Positions 42,553 to 51,858 are shown, numbered from the stretch's first letter. The stretch: DNA of 64,000 nucleotides from Streptomyces sp. SAT1 (GCF_001654495.1 NZ_CP015849.1:1564501-1628500); one strand, 5' to 3'. Notes: generated from the letters alone by a model not told the origin. Made by a program: numbers and translations.

Positions 42553-42986
42553 CGGTGGTGTGCCCTTTCCTTGATCTCCTCGACGTCCGCCTTGACGCTG
42601 CCCAGTGCCCGCTGCGGCGTGGGCGGTCCGGCGCGGCGCAGCTGGGCGCGGCCGGTGAGGGCCAGCAGGCCCGCCAGCGCGAACAGCACACCGGTCACGA
42701 TGAGTGCCGCGGCCCACACGGGCAGCACCAGGCTGAGCGCGGCGACGCCCGTACCGGCGAGTGCGAACAGGCCGACGTAGGCGAGGGCGCCCGCGGCCCC
42801 GAGGAGGCCGCCGCCGCGTCCCATGCGCCGGCCCTTCGCGGTCAGTTCCTCCTTGGCGAGGGCCACTTCCTGCCGGGCGAGCAGGGAAAGCTGTTCGGTG
42901 GCGTCGTGCACCAGCTCGCCCACCGAGCGGTCGCCCGCCGGAGCGTGCTCCGCGTGCACTGGTCTGGCATCGATGGTCCCGGTCAC
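42549..42986 (-). CDS. Phage-holin-superfamily-like membrane protein
   Basis: A 145-residue protein of the actinobacterial holin-like superfamily. An amphipathic start (GELVHDATEQLSLLARQEVALAKEEL, split here for length) is followed by two adjoining hydrophobic segments (~60-85 and ~88-110, GALAYVGLFALAGTGVAAL and WAAALIVTGVLFALAGLLAL) and a charged tail. In chromosomes these are not lytic prophage genes; they pair with DUF3618 proteins. GTG 42986 has GAGGAGG on the minus strand 9 nt upstream. The upstream gene ends 51 nt away. Confidence 0.85.
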   Translation of the reverse strand: MTGTIDARPVHAEHAPAGDRSVGELVHDATEQLSLLARQEVALAKEELTAKGRRMGRGGGLLGAAGALAYVGLFALAGTGVAALSLVLPVWAAALIVTGVLFALAGLLALTGRAQLRRAGPPTPQRALGSVKADVEEIKERAHHR

Positions 42987-43037
42987 GGTGGACCGCCTCC
43001 TCTCGGTCGGAGGCCCGGGTACCCCGCGACGCCCGCG

Positions 43038-43763
43038 CTACCCCTGGCCCGCGCCGCCGGGTCCGCGCTCCCCCAGCAGCGCCAGCCGGGTCTGGAACCA
43101 GTCGAGCCGGGCCTGCAACAGGGCCGCTTCCGCGACGAGTTCGGGCATCCCCGGCACGGTCCGGCTCCCCGGCCCGCCCGGTGCCGGGACGGGCCCCGCG
43201 CCCGCCGGCCCCGGAAGGAGTTCCGGGCCGGGGGCGGCCACGACCCGCAGCCCGTCCCCGGCGAGCCGCGCGAAGGCGGCGAACGTCACGGGCGTACGCC
43301 CGCGCACACAGCCCGCGCAGGTGGCAGCCAGGGCGCTGCGGCCGGGCCGGCCCCAGCCCGCGTCGGCCAGCGCGAGGGCGGGCGCGCCGCACGCGCAGGG
43401 TCCGACCGTCATCGTGCGCACCCGCTGGCGGGCCGAGCGGTAGCCGCGTTCGAAGCGGATGTAGGCGCCGAGGACCGAGACCTCCAGGAGGACGGCGGCG
43501 CGGTGCTCCGTCATGCACAACAGGGCCTCGGCGGCGGCGCGTTCGCGCACGCAGTGGAAGCCGCAGTCGCACCGGCGCGCGGGCGGCCGGTGCCGCCGGC
43601 CGTAGACGCAGCCGGCGTCCGCGACGACGCCGTACGGCAGCGCACCGCCGAGCGACACGCCGGTGAACCCGGCCCGGGTGCCGTCCCGCCACAGCACCGG
43701 GTGGGCGATCTTGTATCCGGTCGGCGGCTCCGCCGGGTGCTCCGCCGGCAGCCGCAGCCTCAT
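43038..43763 (-). CDS. Cys/His-containing hypothetical protein
   Basis: A 241-residue protein of unknown function. The N-terminal half has RRCDCGFHC (three Cys and a His, ~63-71) and a later C-x-C-G pair (GPCACGAPA) plus CAGC, suggesting one or two zinc or iron-sulfur sites. The phrase HPVLWRDGTRAGFTGVSLGG opens the protein, and the C-terminal third is a Pro/Gly linker ending in a helix (LVAEAALLQARLDWFQTRLAL). There is no signal peptide. ATG 43763 overlaps the preceding small gene's stop (ATGA). It belongs to the 43936-42139 operon. Confidence 0.75.
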   Translation of the reverse strand: MRLRLPAEHPAEPPTGYKIAHPVLWRDGTRAGFTGVSLGGALPYGVVADAGCVYGRRHRPPARRCDCGFHCVRERAAAEALLCMTEHRAAVLLEVSVLGAYIRFERGYRSARQRVRTMTVGPCACGAPALALADAGWGRPGRSALAATCAGCVRGRTPVTFAAFARLAGDGLRVVAAPGPELLPGPAGAGPVPAPGGPGSRTVPGMPELVAEAALLQARLDWFQTRLALLGERGPGGAGQG

Positions 43764-43936
43764 CGGGCGGCCGGGACCTCTTCGGCGGCGGGGGCCCCTT
43801 CGGTGCGGACCGTCTCCTGCCGCTCCTCCTCAAGCGGTACGGGCCGTCCGGGCCGTACGGGGGCCTGCGCCTCCTCCGGCCCCGGCTGCTGCCGCTCCTC
43901 GGCGAATCCGGTGGCCAGTGCCTTTCCGAGCTTCAT
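43760..43936 (-). CDS. Small Glu/Pro-rich protein (58 aa)
   Basis: Start ATG 43936 has GGGAGG three nt upstream on the minus strand; ATG 43948 is an alternative without such a site. The 58-residue product begins MKLGKALATGFAEERQ and is acidic and disordered-looking. It overlaps the next gene by ATGA, so it is the probable first gene of a four-gene operon. No family is recognised. Confidence 0.6.
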   Translation of the reverse strand: MKLGKALATGFAEERQQPGPEEAQAPVRPGRPVPLEEERQETVRTEGAPAAEEVPAAR

Positions 43937-44091
43937 GACGCCTCCCATGAGCTGCCGGTCGGTGACCTCATGCCCATGGTGACCCATGACGGGCGACTTT
44001 GGACAGACCGCCCACGATTGAAGCACTGCTTATCAATATGACGTAGAAGAATTAAGTGGTGCTGTACGTTCGGACTGCCGAGACTGCCCCC
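43937..44091. promoter_or_regulatory. Divergent spacer between the small-protein operon and dapA
   Basis: AT-rich for this genome around 44015-44065. An imperfect inverted repeat, AGCACTGCTT (44022-44031) and AAGTGGTGCT (44054-44063), matches at 8 of 10 positions. TACGTT at 44065-44070 could be the dapA -10. Operator function is a guess. Confidence 0.4.
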
Positions 44092-45021
44092 ATGACGACC
44101 ACGCACCCCGCATCCGCCCCCACACCCCCGCTGGGCCGCGCCCTGTGCGCGATGATCACGCCCTTCACCCCGTCGGGAGCGCTCGACCTGGACGGCGCCG
44201 CGCGCCTGGCCGACCACCTGGTGCGCGAGGGCTGCGACGGCCTCGTGCTGAACGGCACCACCGGCGAGTCGCCGACCACCACCGACACCGAGAAGTCCGA
44301 GCTGGTCCGGGCCGTCCGGGACGCGGTCGGGGACCGCGCCCGGCTCGTCGCGGGCGTGGGCACCGCCGACACCCGGCACACCGCCGAGCTGGCCCTGGCC
44401 GCGGAGAAGGCGGGCGCCGACGCGGTGCTCGTGGTGGCGCCGTACTACAGCAGGCCGCCGCAGGACGCCGTCGAGGCCCACTTCCGCACGGTCGCGGACA
44501 CCTGCGGGCTGCCCGTCGTGCTGTACGACATCCCCGCCCGCACCGGCACCCGCATCGAGACGGACACCCTGCTGCGCCTGGCGGAGCACCCGCGGATCAC
44601 GGCGGTCAAGGACTGCTCCTACGACCTCCTCGGCGTCCAGAAGCTGCTGGCCCGCACCGGTCTGGCGGTCTACGCGGGCTGCGACGAGCACAACCTCGCC
44701 CTGTACGCGGTCGGCGGCGCCGGATACATCAGCACGGTCGCCAACGCGGTCCCCGGGCGGCTGCGCGCCGTCCTGGACGCGTTCGACGCAGGCGACACCG
44801 CGGGGGCGGCCCGCGCCCAGCAGCGGGCCACGCACCTCATCGAGCTGACGATGTCCTCCGGGCTGCCCGGCGCGGTCACCGCGAAGGCCCTGCTCACCGC
44901 GCTCGGCCTGCCCGCGGGCCCGGTCCGCGCCCCGCTGCTGCCCGCCTCCGAAGAGACCACGGCCGCCCTGCTGGCGGCGTACGGAGAGCTGACCGCCACC
45001 GCTCTCCGAGCCGTACGCTGA
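44092..45021 (+). CDS. dapA: 4-hydroxy-tetrahydrodipicolinate synthase
   Basis: A class I aldolase that condenses pyruvate and aspartate semialdehyde, the first committed step of diaminopimelate/lysine synthesis. Motifs: GRALCAMITPFTPSGALD, VLNGTTGESPTTTDTEK, Tyr in VLYDIPARTG and the Schiff-base Lys in ITAVKDCSYD; the usual GIKEAS is replaced by AVKDCS. It is 309 aa. ATG 44092 has no clear Shine-Dalgarno site but a short leader. dapD lies about 1.4 kb downstream on the other strand. Streptomyces often has several dapA-like paralogues, so this may be a secondary one. Confidence 0.85.
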   Translation: MTTTHPASAPTPPLGRALCAMITPFTPSGALDLDGAARLADHLVREGCDGLVLNGTTGESPTTTDTEKSELVRAVRDAVGDRARLVAGVGTADTRHTAELALAAEKAGADAVLVVAPYYSRPPQDAVEAHFRTVADTCGLPVVLYDIPARTGTRIETDTLLRLAEHPRITAVKDCSYDLLGVQKLLARTGLAVYAGCDEHNLALYAVGGAGYISTVANAVPGRLRAVLDAFDAGDTAGAARAQQRATHLIELTMSSGLPGAVTAKALLTALGLPAGPVRAPLLPASEETTAALLAAYGELTATALRAVR

Positions 45022-45025
45022 TCCG

Positions 45026-45390
45026 GTGAGCCGCCCCCTGCTGTTCCTCGACGTCGACGGCCCGCTCAACCCCTGGGCCGCACAGCCGGACCGGCGGCCC
45101 GAGGGCTACACCACCCTCCGCGTGCCCCTGCACCCGGACCGGACCCTGCGCGTCCGGCTCGACTCCGCGCACGGCCCGGCGCGGTGCACTGGAAGACCGA
45201 GGCGATCGTGGCGTACGCGGCGGGCCGCCCCTTCGCCTGGGTGGACGACGAGCAGAGCCCGGCCGACACCGCCTATGTGACGGCCCGCCATCCCGCGCCC
45301 GCCCTGCTGCACCACGTCGACCCGCGCATCGGCCTGCGCGCACCGGACTTCGAGGCCCTGGCGGCCTTCGCCGCCTCCCTCACCCCCTGA
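45026..45390 (+). pseudogene. Decayed HAD-like hypothetical gene
   Basis: GTG 45026, 4 nt after dapA, begins LLFLDVDGPLNPWAAQP, the N-terminus of a HAD-like family (about 180 aa) that I recall from Streptomyces. After RVRLDSAHGP (~45173) the frame runs into unrelated residues. The C-terminal part, VHWKTEAIVAYAAGRPFAWVDDEQS through LLHHVDPRIGLRAPDFEAL-type pieces, continues in another frame from ~45184 to the stop at 45390. About 55-60 codons of the middle, including the catalytic second Asp region, are missing. This is an internal deletion with a frame change, not a single indel. Confidence 0.75.
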
Positions 45391-45401
45391 CCGCCACGCA
45401 A

Positions 45402-45446
45402 CACGGCGAGGCACCACTCCCCGGACGGGAAGGGTGCCTCGCCGTG
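45402..45446. terminator. Bidirectional terminator before dapD
   Basis: CACGGCGAGGCACC (45402-45415) pairs perfectly with 45433-45446, loop 17 nt, between the decayed gene and the convergent dapD. Confidence 0.8.
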
Positions 45447-45465
45447 GCCGCCTGCTGCCGGGCGG

Positions 45466-46452
45466 TCAGTTGTGGCTGTGCAGCACGTCGTTGAGACCGC
45501 CCCAGACCGCGTTGTTCGGGCGGGCCTCGACGGCGCCGGTGACCGAGTTGCGGCGGAAGAGGATGTTCGAGGCGCCGGAGAGCTCGCGGGCCTTGACGAT
45601 CTGTCCGTCGGGCATGCTGATCCGGGTGCCCGCGGTGACATAGAGGCCGGCCTCCACGACGCACTCGTCGCCGAGCGCGATGCCCACGCCCGCCTCGGCG
45701 CCGATCAGGCAGCGCTCGCCGATGGAGATGATCACGTTGCCGCCGCCGGAGAGCGTGCCCATGGTGGAGGCGCCGCCACCGATGTCCGAGCCGTCGCCGA
45801 CCACGACACCGGCGGAGATGCGGCCCTCGACCATGGAGGTGCCCAGGGTGCCCGCGTTGAAGTTCACGAAGCCCTCGTGCATCACGGTGGTGCCCTCGGC
45901 CAGGTGCGCGCCGAGGCGGACCCGGTCGGCGTCGGCGATCCGGACGCCCTTGGGGGCCACGTAGTCCGTCATGCGCGGGAACTTGTCGATCGAGGTCACC
46001 TGGAGGTGCAGGCCCTCGGCGCGCACGTTGAGGCGCACCTTCTCGACGTCGTCCACGGCGACCGGGCCGAGCGAGGTCCAGGCGACGTTGGCGAGGTGGC
46101 CGAAGATGCCGTCCAGGCTCACGCCGTGCGGCTTGACCAGGCGGTGGGAGAGCAGGTGCAGCCGCAGATAGGCGTCGTGCGCGTCGAGCGGCTTGTCGTC
46201 GAGCGAGGCGATGACCGTGCGGACCGCGACCACCTCGACGCCCCGGCGGGCGTCCGGCCCGGTCGCCGCGGTCGCGCCGCCGCCGAGCAGTTCGGCGGCG
46301 CGCTCGGCGGTCAGCCGCTCGGTACCGGCCGGGCCGGGCTCCGCCGTCAGTTCGGGAGCGGGGAACCAGGTGTCGAGGACGGTGCCGTCGGCGGCGATCG
46401 TGGCGAGTCCGGCGGCCACGGCGCCGGTGGTGCGGGGAGCAGTCTCGGTCAT
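45466..46452 (-). CDS. dapD: 2,3,4,5-tetrahydropyridine-2,6-dicarboxylate N-succinyltransferase
   Basis: A left-handed beta-helix acyltransferase that succinylates tetrahydrodipicolinate in the diaminopimelate pathway. Hexapeptide repeats run from ~180 to 290 ([58 protein letters not shown]), with the actinobacterial-type N-terminal domain ([19 protein letters not shown]). It is 328 aa. ATG 46452 lies 6 nt from TAGGTT (46459-46464) on the minus strand, so the transcript is probably leaderless. It ends just before a bidirectional hairpin. Confidence 0.93.
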   Translation of the reverse strand: MTETAPRTTGAVAAGLATIAADGTVLDTWFPAPELTAEPGPAGTERLTAERAAELLGGGATAATGPDARRGVEVVAVRTVIASLDDKPLDAHDAYLRLHLLSHRLVKPHGVSLDGIFGHLANVAWTSLGPVAVDDVEKVRLNVRAEGLHLQVTSIDKFPRMTDYVAPKGVRIADADRVRLGAHLAEGTTVMHEGFVNFNAGTLGTSMVEGRISAGVVVGDGSDIGGGASTMGTLSGGGNVIISIGERCLIGAEAGVGIALGDECVVEAGLYVTAGTRISMPDGQIVKARELSGASNILFRRNSVTGAVEARPNNAVWGGLNDVLHSHN

Positions 46453-46458
46453 GGGGAA

Positions 46459-46464
46459 AACCTA
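46459..46464 (-). promoter_or_regulatory. -10 box of dapD
   Basis: TAGGTT on the minus strand is 6 nt from the ATG at 46452, with no Shine-Dalgarno site between. This points to a leaderless message. Confidence 0.5.
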
Positions 46465-46496
46465 ACGTGGGGCGGGGCGCGGGAGCGAACCGTGTC

Positions 46497-47051
46497 TCAC
46501 GTGCCGGGCGGCTTCGGTGGGATCAGCCGGGAGAGCGTCCCGCGGGCGTACTCCTCGTCGTAGGAACCGCCGGTCAGCAGTACCTGGAGGCAGATGCCGT
46601 CCACCACGGCCACCAGGGCGCGGGCGGTGACCGGGTCGGTGTGCCGGGCCAGCAGGGCGGCGAGGCCGTCGGCCCATTCGGCGGCGACCGGGCGCAGGGC
46701 CGGGCGGCGCAGCGCGGCCAGATACAGCTCGTACTCCAGCTCGACCCCGGTGCGGTCCCCGGCCAGCCACTCCCCCATCGCGGCGGCGAGTTCCCGGGCC
46801 ACGTCGGGGTGCGGACCGCTCAGGGCGCCGCGCGCGGCGACGGCCTCCGCGAAGCTCTCGTTGGCCTGGCGCAGCGCGGCCACCAGCAGATCGTCGAGGG
46901 TGGCGAAGTGGTACGTGGTCGAGCCGAGCGGCACATCGGCCTCGGCGGCGACCGTACGGTGACTGAGCCCCGCGATGCCCTTCGCGCCCACGACCCGGAT
47001 CGCCGCGTCGATGATCCGCTGCCGCCGGCCCGGATCGTGCCGCCGGGCCAT
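46497..47051 (-). CDS. TetR-family regulator of the SMR pump
   Basis: A 184-residue regulator with an N-terminal TetR helix-turn-helix (~8-55: RQRIIDAAIRVVGAKGIAGL, HRTVAAEADVPLGSTTYHFA) and a TetR C-terminal helical domain (LLVAALRQANESFAEAV, MGEWLAGDRTGVELEYELY). Its ATG overlaps the stop of the SMR transporter (ATGA), so the two are coexpressed. It probably represses both genes through the palindrome at 47373-47386 and releases it on binding a cationic drug (inference). Confidence 0.9.
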   Translation of the reverse strand: MARRHDPGRRQRIIDAAIRVVGAKGIAGLSHRTVAAEADVPLGSTTYHFATLDDLLVAALRQANESFAEAVAARGALSGPHPDVARELAAAMGEWLAGDRTGVELEYELYLAALRRPALRPVAAEWADGLAALLARHTDPVTARALVAVVDGICLQVLLTGGSYDEEYARGTLSRLIPPKPPGT

Positions 47052-47371
47052 CAGTGCGCGCCGCCCAGATTGAGCACCACCACACCGACGATGATCAGCG
47101 CGACCCCGGCGGCCTTGGTGAGCGTCATGCCCTCGCCCAGGAAGACGACGCCGATGGCGGCGATGGCCGCGGTCCCGATGCCGGACCAGATGGCGTACGC
47201 CGTACCGACGTTCAGCGTCTTGAGCGTCTGGGCGAGCAGCCCGAAGGAGATCAGATAGCCGAGCGCGGTCAGCACCGAGGGCCCCAGCCTGCTGAACCCC
47301 TCGCTGTACTTCATGGCGGTGGTGCCGGCGACCTCGGCGGCTATGGCTCCGGCAAGGAACAGGTATCCCAT
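47051..47371 (-). CDS. Small multidrug resistance (SMR) efflux protein
   Basis: A 106-residue four-helix membrane protein of the EmrE/QacE/SugE family, a proton antiporter for quaternary ammonium compounds or guanidinium. The key membrane-embedded Glu is E13 (LAGAIAAEVAGTTAMKYSEGF), and GTAYAIWSGIGTA and GMTLTKAAGVALIIVGVVVLN mark helices 3-4. The ATG at 47371 gives the normal length; a GTG two codons upstream is an alternative. A palindrome abuts the start codon. Confidence 0.92.
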   Translation of the reverse strand: MGYLFLAGAIAAEVAGTTAMKYSEGFSRLGPSVLTALGYLISFGLLAQTLKTLNVGTAYAIWSGIGTAAIAAIGVVFLGEGMTLTKAAGVALIIVGVVVLNLGGAH

Positions 47372-47372
47372 G

Positions 47373-47386
47373 TGTACGAGCGTACA
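47373..47386. promoter_or_regulatory. Candidate TetR operator at the SMR start
   Basis: TGTACG-AG-CGTACA is a perfect inverted repeat 2 nt upstream of the transporter ATG, overlapping a TATGTAC -10-like box on the minus strand. Confidence 0.6.
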
Positions 47387-47436
47387 TAACGGCGGGGCGG
47401 CCCCGCGGCTGCGGACAGCGGGTTCCGGACACAGCG

Positions 47437-47467
47437 GAACGGCGGCACCCCGAGGGTGCCGCCGTTC
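47437..47467 (-). terminator. Terminator of the suf operon
   Basis: GAACGGCGGCACCC (47437-47450) pairs perfectly with 47454-47467 over a CGA loop, 15 nt past the sufT stop. Confidence 0.85.
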
Positions 47468-47481
47468 TGCCGACGTATCGC

Positions 47482-47814
47482 TCAGACGTTGAACCCGAGC
47501 GCCCGAAGCTGCTCGCGGCCGTCGTCCGTGATCTTGTCCGGGCCCCACGGGGGCATCCAGACCCAGTTGATGCGCAGCTCGTTGACGAGGCCGTCCGTGG
47601 CGGACTTGGCCTGGTCCTCGATGACGTCGGTGAGCGGGCAGGCCGCCGACGTCAGGGTCATGTCGACGGTCGCGATGTTGGCGTCGTCGACGTGGATGCC
47701 GTAGATGAGTCCCAGGTTGACGACGTCGATGCCCAGTTCGGGGTCGACGACGTCCATCAGGGCCTCGCGGAGCTCCTCCTCCGAGGCCGGCTTCATCTCC
47801 ACGGTCTCGCTCAT
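47482..47814 (-). CDS. sufT: SufT-type metal-sulfur cluster assembly factor (DUF59)
   Basis: A 110-residue MIP18/DUF59 protein that helps iron-sulfur cluster maturation. The hallmark is DVVDPELGIDVVNLGLIYGI (~22-41), followed by MTLTSAACPLTDVIEDQ with the conserved reactive Cys. The ATG at 47814 overlaps the sufU stop. It is the last gene of the suf operon. The name follows usage in SUF clusters; MIP18-like carrier is a synonym. Confidence 0.9.
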   Translation of the reverse strand: MSETVEMKPASEEELREALMDVVDPELGIDVVNLGLIYGIHVDDANIATVDMTLTSAACPLTDVIEDQAKSATDGLVNELRINWVWMPPWGPDKITDDGREQLRALGFNV

Positions 47815-48278
47815 GCGGTCTTCCTTTCGGCGTCGGCGCCGTCCAGCGCCTGGGCCGTCGCGTCCTTCCAGGCCATCCAGCTCAGCAGGGCGCACTTGAC
47901 CCGGGCCGGATACTTGGACACCCCGGCGAACGCGACCGCGTCCTCCAGGACCTCCTCCATCGCGTCGTCGGGCTCGATCTTCCCCTTGGACTGCATCAGC
48001 TCCAGGAAGGTCTCCTGGATCTTCTGCGCCTCGGCGAGTTCCTTGCCGACCAGCAGGTCGTTCAGCACCGAGGCCGAGGCCTGGCTGATGGAGCAGCCCT
48101 GGCCCTCGTAGGAGACGTCCTCGATCGTGGTGCCGTCGTACTTGACACGGAGGGTGATCTCGTCGCCGCACGTCGGGTTGACGTGGTGCACCTCGGCGTC
48201 ACCGTCCCGCAAGCCCCGCCCGTGCGGGTGCTTGTAGTGGTCCAGGATGACGTCCTGGTACATGGAGTCCAGCTTCAC
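47811..48278 (-). CDS. sufU: SufU sulfur-transfer/scaffold protein
   Basis: A zinc-containing IscU-fold protein that takes sulfur from SufS in Gram-positive SUF systems. It is 155 aa. The three cysteines are C37 (VNPTCGDE), the Cys in GQGCSISQAS (~62) and the one in VKCALLSW (~128), with the D39 zinc ligand. The 18-21 residue insert that distinguishes SufU from IscU is present (LMQSKGKIEPDDAMEEVLED region). It lies between sufS (11-nt gap) and sufT (4-nt overlap). Confidence 0.93.
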   Translation of the reverse strand: MKLDSMYQDVILDHYKHPHGRGLRDGDAEVHHVNPTCGDEITLRVKYDGTTIEDVSYEGQGCSISQASASVLNDLLVGKELAEAQKIQETFLELMQSKGKIEPDDAMEEVLEDAVAFAGVSKYPARVKCALLSWMAWKDATAQALDGADAERKTA

Positions 48279-48289
48279 GCCTCAGCCCC

Positions 48290-49542
48290 TCATCCGAAGA
48301 AGTTCCGTACGTGCTCCAGGCCGTCGACCAGTGCGTCGATCTCGGCCGGCGTGGAGTACAGATAGAACGACGCCCGCGTGGTCGCAGGAATTCCGTAGCG
48401 CAGGCAGACCGGCCGGGCGCAGTGGTGGCCGACCCGGACCGCGATGCCCTGCTCGTCGAGGACCTGGCCCACGTCGTGCGGGTGGATGTCGCCGAGCGTG
48501 AAGGAGATCGCGGCGCCGCGGTCCTCGGCCGTGGTGGGGCCGATGATCCGCAGGTCGGGAACCTCCGCCAGCCGCTTCACCGCGTACTCGGTGAGCGCCT
48601 GCTCATGGGCGAGGACCTTGTCCATGCCGATCGAGTTCAGGTAGTCGATCGCCGCGCCCAGGCCGATCGCCTGGGAGATCGGCGGGGTGCCCGCCTCGAA
48701 CTTGTGCGGGGCGGGGGCGTAGGTCGAGGAGTGCATCGACACCGTCTCGATCATCTCGCCGCCGCCGAGGAACGGAGGCAGGTCCTCCAGCAGCTCCTGG
48801 CGGCCCCAGAGCACGCCGATGCCGGTCGGACCGCACATCTTGTGGCCGGTGAAGGCCACGAAGTCGGCCTGGAGCGCCTGCACGTCCAGCGGCATGTGCG
48901 GGGCGGCCTGGGAGGCGTCGATGCAGACCAGGGCGCCGACCTCCTGGGCGCGGCGGACTATGGCCTCGACCGGGTTGTGGGTGCCGAGGATGTTGGAGAC
49001 CAGCACGAAGGAGACGATCTTCGTCTTCTCGGTGATGACCTCGTCGATGTTCGACAGGTCCAGGCGGCCGTCGTCGGTCAGGCCGAACCACTTCAGCTTC
49101 GCGCCCGTGCGCTGCGCCAGCAGCTGCCAGGGCACGATGTTGGAGTGGTGCTCCATCTCCGTGATGACGATCTCGGTGTCGTGGTCCACCCGGTAGGGCT
49201 CGTCGGCCCAGCCGAGCATGTTCGCCACGAGGTTGAGGGATTCCGAGGCGTTCTTGGTGAAGATCACCTCGTCGCGGCTGGGCGCGTTGACGAACGCCGC
49301 GACCTTGTCGCGGGCGCCCTCGTACAGCGCCGTGGCCTCCTCGGCGAGCACGTGCACCCCGCGGTGCACGTTGGCGTTGTGCTGTTCGTAGTACTCGGAC
49401 AGCACGTCGAGCACCTGGCGCGGGGTCTGGGAGGTCGCCGCGTTGTCCAGGTACACGAGCTTCTTGCCGTCGTGGACGAGTCGGTCCAGGACGGGGAAGT
49501 CCTTGCGGATCGCCTCGGTGTCGAGGAGGCCCGGCAGCTGTG

Positions 49543-49546
<4 letters not shown>
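48290..49546 (-). CDS. sufS: Cysteine desulfurase SufS
   Basis: A PLP enzyme that converts cysteine to alanine and enzyme-bound persulfide for cluster assembly. Motifs: YLDNAATSQTPRQVLD, EMEHHSNIVPWQ, the PLP Lys in FTGHKMCGPTGIG and the persulfide Cys in RVGHHCARPVC near residue 365. It is 418 aa. The GTG at 49546 overlaps the sufC stop (GTGA). Class II (SufS) is assigned from the operon and length. Confidence 0.95.
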
Positions 49547-50307
<761 letters not shown>

Positions 50308-50314
50308 GGGTGCC

Positions 50315-50638
50315 TCAGGACTCCTGGGAGAGGGAGACGAGCACGTCGTCCCCTTCGATCTTTACGGGGTATACGGGGACGGGACGCGTCGCCGGAAGAC
50401 TGTCGGGCTTGCCCGAGCGCAGGTCGAAGCGCGAGCCGTGCAGCCAGCACTCGATGTGGCAGTCGTCGACCTCGCCCTCGGACAGCGAGACGTTCGCGTG
50501 CGAGCAGATGTCGTTGATGGCGAACACCTCGCCCTCGGTGTGCACCACGGAGATGGGCGTGCCGTCGAGTTCCACCCGCTTGGGGGTGTCCTCCTCCAGC
50601 TCGCTCAGCCCGCAGACGCGTACGAAGGTGCCGCTCAT
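50315..50638 (-). CDS. Rieske-type [2Fe-2S] ferredoxin in the suf operon
   Basis: A 107-residue soluble Rieske ferredoxin. Cluster ligands are C-x-H in DICSHANVSL and C-x2-H in IECWLHGSRFD (about residues 45-47 and 64-67). It resembles ferredoxin components of aromatic oxygenases. Its place between sufD and sufC with 4-nt and 7-nt links is usual in actinobacteria (established for the group as I recall). It may supply electrons or act in cluster assembly. ATG 50638. Confidence 0.92.
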   Translation of the reverse strand: MSGTFVRVCGLSELEEDTPKRVELDGTPISVVHTEGEVFAINDICSHANVSLSEGEVDDCHIECWLHGSRFDLRSGKPDSLPATRPVPVYPVKIEGDDVLVSLSQES

Positions 50639-51858
50639 GCGACCGACGCCTCCAGCTCCTCCTCGATCCGGACGAGCAGGCGCTCCTCGATGTCCTTGAC
50701 ACCGATCTGCTGGACCAGTTCGGCGAAGAAGCCGCGGACCACCAGGCGGCGGGCCTCGTACTCCGGGATGCCGCGGGCCATCAGGTAGAAGAGCTGCTCG
50801 TCGTCGAAGCGGCCGGTGGCGGAGGCGTGACCGGCGCCGACGATCTCGCCGGTCTCGATCTCCAGGTTCGGCACGGAGTCGACCCGGGCGCCGTCGGTCA
50901 GCACCAGGTTGCGGTTCATCTCGTAGGTGTCGGTGCCCTCGGCGCTGGCCTCGATGAGCACGTCGCCGATCCACACCGCGTGCGCCTGCTCGCCCTGGAG
51001 CGCGCCCTTGTAGACCACGTTGGACTTGCAGTGCGGGGCGTCGTGGTCGACGAAGAGCCGGTGCTCCTGGTGCTGGCCCGCGTCGGTGAAGTACAGGCCG
51101 AGCAGCTCGGCCTCGCCGCCGGGGGCGGCGTACGTCACGCGCGGGTGCAGCCGGACGACATCGCCGCCGAAGGTGACGACGACCGACTTGAGGGAGGCGT
51201 CCCGGCCGATCAGGGCGTTGTGCTGGCCCACGTGGACGGCCTTGTCGTCCCAGTCCTGGACGGAGACGACGGTGAGCTTGGCGCCGTCGCCCAGCAGGTA
51301 GTCGACGTTGGCGGCGAGCACCGCGTCACCGGTGTGGTCGATGACGACGACGGCCTCGGCGAAGGCCCCCAGTTCGATGACCTGGTGGCCGTAGGCGACC
51401 CCGCCCTCGCCGTGCACCGCGATGCGGATCGGCTCGGTGAGGACGGTCTCCTTGGGGACGCTCACCACCGAGGCCGTCTCGAAGGCGGAGTACGCCTGCG
51501 CGGCGACCCGGTCGACCGGCGTGCCGGCCCTGCCGAGCCGCGCGTCGTCACGGCCGACGCTCTCCACGCTCACGCCCTCGGGCGCCTGGACGTCCACCTT
51601 CACGCCGCCGCCGGTGGCGGTCGCGGTGCCGTCGTGCAGGCCGCGCAGCCGCTCCAGCGGGGTGAACCGCCACTCCTCCTCGCGGCCGTGCGGGACCGGG
51701 AAGTCCGCCACGTCGAAGGACGGCGGCGCGCTCATGCGCGTGGCGACGGTCGACTCCGCGGCGACCGCGATCTGGCCCGCGGTGGTGGAGCCCACGGGTG
51801 GGGGTGCCCCCTGTCCGAGCGGGGTCGCGGACTGGGGGGAGTTCTGAGCCTCAGCCAT
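50635..51858 (-). CDS. sufD: Fe-S cluster assembly protein SufD
   Basis: The partner of SufB in the SufBCD scaffold. It is 407 aa with a variable N-terminus, HGREEEWRFTPLERLRGL, a central beta-helix and the conserved C-terminal GHASATGRFDDEQLFYLMARG ... EARRLVVRGFF, split here. ATG 51858 is used; it lies 62 nt after the sufB stop. Identity as SufD rather than SufB rests on shorter length and lack of the SufB-type cysteine region. Confidence 0.95.
   Translation of the reverse strand: MAEAQNSPQSATPLGQGAPPPVGSTTAGQIAVAAESTVATRMSAPPSFDVADFPVPHGREEEWRFTPLERLRGLHDGTATATGGGVKVDVQAPEGVSVESVGRDDARLGRAGTPVDRVAAQAYSAFETASVVSVPKETVLTEPIRIAVHGEGGVAYGHQVIELGAFAEAVVVIDHTGDAVLAANVDYLLGDGAKLTVVSVQDWDDKAVHVGQHNALIGRDASLKSVVVTFGGDVVRLHPRVTYAAPGGEAELLGLYFTDAGQHQEHRLFVDHDAPHCKSNVVYKGALQGEQAHAVWIGDVLIEASAEGTDTYEMNRNLVLTDGARVDSVPNLEIETGEIVGAGHASATGRFDDEQLFYLMARGIPEYEARRLVVRGFFAELVQQIGVKDIEERLLVRIEEELEASVA

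Noticed and set aside
42549..42986. Holin-like gene as a sign of a prophage
   Set aside because: No endolysin, structural or integrase genes nearby; this subfamily with DUF3618 is a chromosomal pair in actinomycetes.
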